Under the pieces are notes generated by a model. It had not been told where the DNA came from. It saw only the letters and a program-made list of their open reading frames with translations, and searched no databases. Below, piece by piece: positions 43,560 through 49,247 of a stretch of 49,247 nt of DNA. The translations under genes and the position numbers were made by a program. Where the stretch lies: the NCBI GenBank assembly GCA_015852425.1, contig JAAAIG010000007.1, positions 91,734-140,980 of the forward strand, in the 5' to 3' direction. How positions within the stretch are numbered: the stretch's first letter is position 1; each line of letters opens with the position of its first letter. The stretch is from Gryganskiella cystojenkinii (taxonomy: Eukaryota > Mortierellomycota > Mortierellomycetes > Mortierellales > Mortierellaceae).

Positions 43560-43695
43560 GAGGCAACGCCTACTGAACACGGCAAAAGGTCCACCGGAGG
43601 ACACTAGGATGACCGAAAGGAAACAATGGACTGATTGGAGAACCACAGGTTCTCCGAGAGAGTCCTTCGACTCTTGTGTACAGTACTGTTTTTGT
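43560..43695 (+). ncRNA. Possible small structured RNA (hairpins then T run)
   Basis: GGAGAACC-ACA-GGTTCTCC at 43637-43655 (perfect 8-bp stem), AGAGTC-CTTC-GACTCT at 43659-43674 (6-bp stem) and the palindrome ACAGTACTGT at 43680-43689, followed at once by T5 (43689-43693), the form of a Pol III terminator. No A or B box is clear and no known RNA family is matched. Could be chance or a PMA1 upstream element. Confidence 0.2.
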
Positions 43696-46600
43696 TTTCA
43701 CAGCTGAGAGGATTCAATGAGAGTGGTCGAATCGATTTTATTGACTGGGCTTACTTCGTTACCGCAAGAAAGAGAACACAGTAAGAGTAGTCCCTCATTT
43801 AGCTCCATGTCTTTTGTCTTTTGTAATTGTCTATTTGCTGTGCTAATAGTTAATAGTAATGCCCTCGATCATGCCATGAACGTCAAAAGCTGACAAAAGG
43901 GCAAAAGAGCAGGTACGCTAAGCAATCGGTATTTTGAAGGCATGACCACGGCGGTTTACGAGGTAACGGGATCAAGACCAGGAATAATATGATCGATTTT
44001 TTTGCACACTTACGTTGGTAACTGGGATTTTTAACATTTTCAATTTTGTTAGAGGGGCAACCACCACTCCAGAAGAGGAATTCTGGAACAGCAGACTCCC
44101 AGGAACAAAGCCTTCCTTGAATCAGAATAAGGAACAGCGTAGCCAAACGGTCTCGTCTCGGCTATCAGATCACCCAGGGTTCCTTTATTTATTTGTATCC
44201 CGATGCCTTCTTCGTCCTCACACAATCGTTCTGTTTCTTTTGACATTATTTCAACCTTTAACTTTTGAGAACCAGGGACGCTGAGATGGAAAATGATCAA
44301 AATAAAATAAACAAAATACAAGCAGGGCACGCCATGTGTTTCCGTCGGAAACCAAACTTACCGACAAATGAACATCTTGCTCTCCTGTCCTCGCAATCGT
44401 GGTACAAAATGTCAGAAAACTCCTGTCGTTATTTTTGCAACAAACCCGTAATTGTTGAAAATGAGCTGGGCCCTTCAATTAACTCTTCTTCCCCCAATCT
44501 ATTTGATCCATCTTGATCACCTTGATACTCTTTTCTTTTTATTGTGAAAGCACGGTGAAAGGGTAGAAAAGAAAATCATGAAATGTAATTCTGCCCTTTT
44601 GACTCTTGGAGAGATTGACTACCGAAACGAACCTGACCCTAAGCAAATCAAGCATGACACACATAGGCATACAGCAATACTCGCGTGGGGTCCTCGGTTT
44701 CAGCCTTGAGTTAGGCTACTGTACTGTAACCAACGCATCATTGTCTCTGTTCATGCTTTTTACTCCGACTAAAAAAAAAAAAAAAAAGGATCTCCCGCAA
44801 CTGCAAGAAGGTGACATCTACTACTGATCTACTCTGCTTTTCGACCTCTTTCGGGACCAATGAGACAAAAGGATAAACATATTTGGAAAGAGCCAGAAGG
44901 AGCTTGACGACGTGCAGCTCAAGAAACTACGCACACAAATAAGAAAAAAAAATCCCTCATTTTTTTTTTTCTTTATCCCGGGGAAATGAAAAAAAAAGCT
45001 GAGCGATCGGTGGAGTTCGAAGGGTGGGAAGCACTCTATTTTTTTTACGATTCAGCCTATTATTGTTCGTTTTTCTTTCTCCTTGCGAAGTGAAAGGGTT
45101 CGGAACAGACTCATCCGAACAGCTCCTCATTTGTTGACAAAACAAAGCAGTGTATCTCCGTTATCCTCGTTTGTTTTTTTCTTGCTCAATCCGTCATCGT
45201 TTTTGGTTGTCGACACGGCCAGGGCGGACTGGTTTCTTGTTAGAGCATGACAAGATGGGACAGCATGAAAAGCTGTTTTCTTTACTTGATTCACATTGTT
45301 GATGGAAAACGTGGCTTTTTTTTTTTTTTTTGGTGGATGGATGATGACGACTGAGACAGCAGATGTTGTGTGCGTGTGCGTTGATGACAGAAGAAATGAC
45401 CGATCTTGGGGTTCAACGGGAGGAGGGTCATGACGCCTCATGGTGAAAACTCGCAGCATTTTGCTTGTGTTTTTTCCGAATGAAAAATCGAAAGTCGGCC
45501 AAGAACAAGGCCCTCGAGCGGGATGAGTATTTTGCAAAAGGAGCCAACCAAGGACTCGATCCTTGGGATCAAAGCTCGTTGATAGGATGGGTCCAAATGG
45601 CAACGCAGTTTTTCGGGTACCTAAACTGTCGAAAAATGGCGACTCGCGTTCACACGTTGACGATTCATTGGAAGAGAATGATTTACCGACAAATCGAGAG
45701 GTTACACGGACAACCTTCCAAGTTGTCAACAAAAAGAAGAAAACAGTAACAAACAATTGGGCAGAGCGGCCGATGAAAAAAAAAAGACAAGGGGGAGAAG
45801 AATTGAAGATCGACTCCCCTCTCCTCTCCCTCGCAGTTTTGTTTGCCTTTGGGGAAGGTTTATCGTAAGTCTTATCGCCACGAGGCGTGGGAGAGTTGTA
45901 TCTCGTGCGTGAAAAGAGCGGGCAAATAAACAACCACAAAAAAAAAAATGGACAGTCTAGTCTCGAAGAATCGAAGAAGCTGTGCACTAAAAACAATCAA
46001 CAAACCGGTAAAAAAACGGCAAATCCTGAGGAGTTGAGTTGTCCAACAGTGGTGTCATCGACCAAAAACAAACAAATCCCAGGGAAGACGTTTCTCCATA
46101 GAAGTCGATCCATGTGCACTGTCCTGTTCGGAAACGGAAGAATGAGGGGCAGGCCTCGAATCCTCCAATAGACAAAAGGGAAAGGAGCCTGATCCCCGGA
46201 CCACACGTTAGGTGATGAGGAAGGCGTGTTTATTAGCACGGCAAAGATGATGCGCACACATATCAGGTTTTGCGGGGAAAAGAAAAGGATTGCAGCTCTG
46301 TTTGTTTACGCTTGTACCGTTCCCTACCTGACCTAACGGGATCCACCAGTTTTTTGAAAACTTCACGTCCTTCCCTGGATGAGGCTTTTTCGTTTTCCTT
46401 CCCCACACTCGTCTAAGCCCAAAACATTGACAAAACAAAACACGCGCCCCTGGCGACAAGGTTCAAAAACGGCTAACTTATTCCCCCGCAAACCCCTCAC
46501 ACTTGGAACTCGCATGTTATGTTACTGTTGGTCCAGTCTCCATTTCATCTCTTTTTACTTTTTCTTATTTCTGCGAGATTTTGGCTTGGGGTTCGTGTCT

Positions 46601-46979
46601 CCATGGTCCTTCCTCCTTCGATACTTCCCCACAAAAAAACAAATGGTATGCTTAGCTTATTTCCCCGCGTTGGCAAGTTGAACCCTGGAAGCCTTTTACT
46701 CTATTCTGTGGCTCTTCTCGGATCAAAACGTAAGAATGCCTCTTTTCTGTTTGCTGTCGTCGTGTATTTGATTTCATTCATCAGCTGCTGTGACCATGTC
46801 ACCTAAGGCAAGCAATTTTATTATTTTAAATTCTTATCTCGATGATGCGTCTTGGTTCCCCGCATTACAATTTCCGCTCTCTTGACCATCGTACCCCGGA
46901 GAATTTCTCTCGCCTTGGACAAAGAGGGTTGTGGGGAATAGAGAGTGTGAACACAAAGAAAACAAAATTAGATAGATAA
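43696..46979. other. Gene-free region
   Basis: 3.3 kb with many homopolymer runs, for example A15 at 44771-44785 and T16 at 45315-45330. A long stop-free minus frame (45996-45127) has no ATG near its start and encodes Phe/Lys/Ser runs. A minus frame ending in a good donor (CAAC|GTAAGT, near 44016-44011) is unsupported by any partner. Nothing recognisable. Confidence 0.45.
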
Positions 46980-47432
46980 TCAATAGGCCTGGACACTTGA
47001 AGAGGAGTCAATTACGTGTCCGTAGGAACCGTAGTATTTGCACCGTAGACTCAAGCGTTGCAAGAGTTGGACGTCATCTAACGCTGGTGAAGTGAAGGTT
47101 CTGAAGATTGAACAATCGTTAATGGCGTGAAGCGAACCCTTTCCTCGCACTGGACAACGAAAGAAGGCGGCGGGAGTTGGTGGTCGTGTGATTTGAATTG
47201 TCCTCCACACACATGCCTTCCTCTTATTATTCTTGTCAACAAAACACCGACAGCAGATTCTTGGCACAAAGGGAGAAGGGGTGGGGAAGAGGACTGACGA
47301 TTGATTGTGCGCCGGCCTACAGTTGGATGGCAAAATAAGTTTCGAAGGATAAGAGGGGGAACAATGTACCGCCCAAGAGGTCCACGAGGTATGAATGCTC
47401 ACCATCTTATTTCTCGTTTTTAATTGAGCCAT
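46980..47432 (-). CDS. Doubtful open frame divergent from the FAD monooxygenase
   Basis: 150-codon frame from ATG 47432 to the stop at 46980. The last 30 codons (ending SSSSVQAY) use the C-ending codons preferred by the real genes here, but the middle looks non-coding, and a good donor (ATG|GTGAGC) after ten codons suggests a spliced gene I could not assemble. Start-to-start spacing to the monooxygenase is 131 nt. No domain recognised. Confidence 0.2.
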   Translation of the reverse strand: MAQLKTRNKMVSIHTSWTSWAVHCSPSYPSKLILPSNCRPAHNQSSVLFPTPSPFVPRICCRCFVDKNNKRKACVWRTIQITRPPTPAAFFRCPVRGKGSLHAINDCSIFRTFTSPALDDVQLLQRLSLRCKYYGSYGHVIDSSSSVQAY

Positions 47433-47563
47433 TTCAATTCATCACATCCCCATCCCCTCTCGTTGCATTCATCCCTTACCCCATCTCCATTGAACGACAA
47501 AGTTACCCTTGAATCAGACCATAAACGAAAAGAGACGCGAACTCAGGATCCAAAAGGCTAAAA

Positions 47564-49129
47564 ATGGCACAGGATCACAAATTAAAGGTCCTGATCGTAG
47601 GTGCAGGTAAACTCCATAGGAGAGGGGGACCGCCCCTGAATCTGTATCTTATTTAGTGCCTTAAAGTCAGTGGCACTGTGCAACAAGCGATTGGTAAGCC
47701 AAAAAGATATTAACTTCCGATCCTTTTATCTTCTCCATTATTGGATATTATGAACAACCAAAGGATCCTCGGGTTTATTACTGGCACTCCTACTTGAGAT
47801 TGCAGGGATCGATTATGTGTTGCTGGAAAAGAAGCCGTCGTTCTTGCCACCCTCAAGAGCCTGTGTTCTGACCGCAGTAGTTTTACCCTTGTTGGAACAA
47901 CTTGGTTTCTTGGAAGAGATCGAGGCTATTTCTCTACCTGCGCGCAAGTTTACGATCAAACGACATGACCGTCTGGACGAAACCATTGGCGAGTTTGACG
48001 CAACCATGTTCAAAGAACGGTAACGACCCCAATCCATGAATTATATTCCGCATGAAAAGATAAAAAAAAAAGTTGAGCTAACTCCATGTCCTTCTTCAAA
48101 CAAACGCTCACAACAATCAAAAATACACGATAGATATGGGTATTCAACCTTGGTCCTGCCTCGACCGGCCTTTTACAACGTCCTGCTCAGAGGAATTCCC
48201 AAACAAAAGATCTTGCTCGGGAAACGAGTCCTCTCGAGCACACAAAGTCATCACGGAGTTTTGGTCCGGTGTGCGGACGGGTCGACTTATTCCGGTGATA
48301 TCCTCGTCGGTGCCGATGGAGCCAACAGTGCCGTCCGCCAGAATCTTTATCGACAACTAGAACTGGAGAAACGAGCTGCGGCTGCTCAGGCCGCAGCGGT
48401 CGCGAAGGTTTCCTTGGCGACCTCTTTATTAGTATCGCACTCTTCTCCACATGCCGGAGGATCAGGAACAGGAGCAGCAGGAGCGACGAGCGAGGGCGAA
48501 GGAGGATCGTCATCTTCATTCTCCGCAACAAAACAAAAGCAGACTAAGTCTTCGACCAAATCATCAGAGGCTAAACCACACCGACCGCCTCTATTCCATA
48601 GTCCGGGCTCTGGTTCTTTAGAGGACGAGGACCGCGGTGGACGTGCCTGGACTGTGATGGGGATTACCCAACCTTTGGATGCATCAAAGTACCCCGAACT
48701 GGGTCGTCCTTATTCAGATTTTATTATCGTCATGGGCAATAAGAACAAAGAGTCGGTAAGAAGAAAAAATACATCTCCCCATACCTCGTTGATTACTGTT
48801 ACTCGGATTCAATTACAATCACTGGACTGACTCGAACTCGATGTAGTTCTGGTGCATGCCTACGGCCAACAGGAGGCTTCAATGGTCGATCACTACCCCG
48901 ATCGACAAATCCGACGTGACGATGGGTGACGTTGGCTTCAAGACGAGTGAATACGGCCCGGAGGCCATCGAGAAGATGTATTCCAAATATCGGCATTACA
49001 GCTGCCCCTATGGTGGGACCATGGCCGATATCTTTGAGCAGAGTCCTCAAGCGCTGATGTCCAAAGTTCTTGTCCAGGAAAAGATCTATGACGTCTGGCA
49101 AGGCCAACGAACACTTCTCATGGGCAATG
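47564..49129 (+). CDS. FAD-dependent monooxygenase (PHBH-like fold), 3' end beyond window
   Basis: Flavin hydroxylase/epoxidase-like enzyme. Exons 47564-47606, 47764-48019, 48134-48755 and 48847-49129; the next exon is off the window after a donor at 49130, so 401 codons are visible. KVLIVGAGSSGLLLALLLEI is the dinucleotide-binding GxGxxG loop, with IDYVLLEKK ending in the acidic strand residue; PRACVLTAVVLPLLEQLGF, VLPRPAFYNVLLRGI and ILVGADGANSAVR (the DG motif) follow, and LMGN begins the second FAD motif that should continue in the next exon. Directly after the DG motif is an Ala/Ser/Gly-rich insert (about 48362-48600) with no counterpart in the fold. Substrate unknown. Confidence 0.85.
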
Positions 49130-49247
49130 GTAATGCGGAGGAATCCTTCCCCTCCATGTTATTTTTTTTTTGTTTTGTTATTTTTTATAATGAAAACAAT
49201 TCTTGAATATGAATCGCATGCTCAAGCTCAAGCTCACTCTTCTCTCC

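Noticed and set aside
45127..45996. 870-nt stop-free minus frame
   Set aside because: It begins at TTG with no early ATG, encodes homopolymer runs (Phe, Lys) and Ser/Thr-rich filler, and overlaps other open frames on plus. No splice or domain support.

Overview
This is a nuclear fungal window, intron-dense (about 53 introns can be read by eye, mostly 50-150 nt, GT-AG with three GC-AG cases). The gene set points to a filamentous, probably early-diverging fungus: a P3A plasma-membrane proton ATPase, Mgm1, an Snf4-type AMPK gamma subunit, dynactin p25, Cox19, Hop2, a PCID2/Thp1-type PCI protein and a proteinase K-like subtilase. The intron density and protein style are reminiscent of Mortierellomycotina, but that placement is inference. 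No tRNA, rRNA, CRISPR array, transposase or virus-like gene was recognised.

Layout. 59-1278 (+) exosome subunit MTR3, convergent with 1398-3751 (-) AMPK gamma. 4129-7444 (-) Mgm1/OPA1 is divergent from 8071-8981 (+), a CstF-64 hinge/C-terminal protein with no RRM. 9774-10511 (-) is a two-exon small secreted six-cysteine peptide that no single open frame shows. 11654-12709 (-) dynactin p25 is divergent from 12951-14078 (+) glycerate 3-kinase. 14964-16516 (+) glyoxalase II is convergent with 16785-18325 (-), a membrane-anchored coiled-coil protein. 19032-19645 (+) COX19 is convergent with 19823-20623 (-) RBBP9-like hydrolase. A long, sparsely coding region follows, with two low-complexity genes: 24076-26002 (+), an orphan, and 27833-29008 (+), carrying a shortened HMG box. 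29420-31296 (-) PCID2/Thp1 (3' end lost in an assembly gap) is divergent from 31566-33606 (+), an FMN 2-hydroxyacid oxidase ending in a peroxisomal signal. 33870-35747 (-) subtilase is divergent from 36458-37915 (+) GNAT acetyltransferase, then 38117-39379 (+) HOP2, convergent with 39683-42654 (-) PMA1. About 4.8 kb holds little, then 47564 onward (+) is an FAD monooxygenase cut by the window end.

The genes do not form a pathway cluster; most are single-copy housekeeping functions (RNA processing and export, energy sensing, mitochondrial dynamics, glyoxal and glycolate/glycerate metabolism, meiosis). Glycerate kinase and 2-hydroxyacid oxidase are both connected with glycolate/glyoxylate metabolism but lie 17 kb apart.

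The most unusual item is the locus at 9774-10511: a signal-peptide exon and a cysteine exon separated by a 516-nt GC-AG intron whose last 416 nt before the acceptor contain no AG at all. The spliced product is a 73-residue pre-peptide with cysteine spacing C-x3-C-x6-C-x6-C-x6-C-x3-C.
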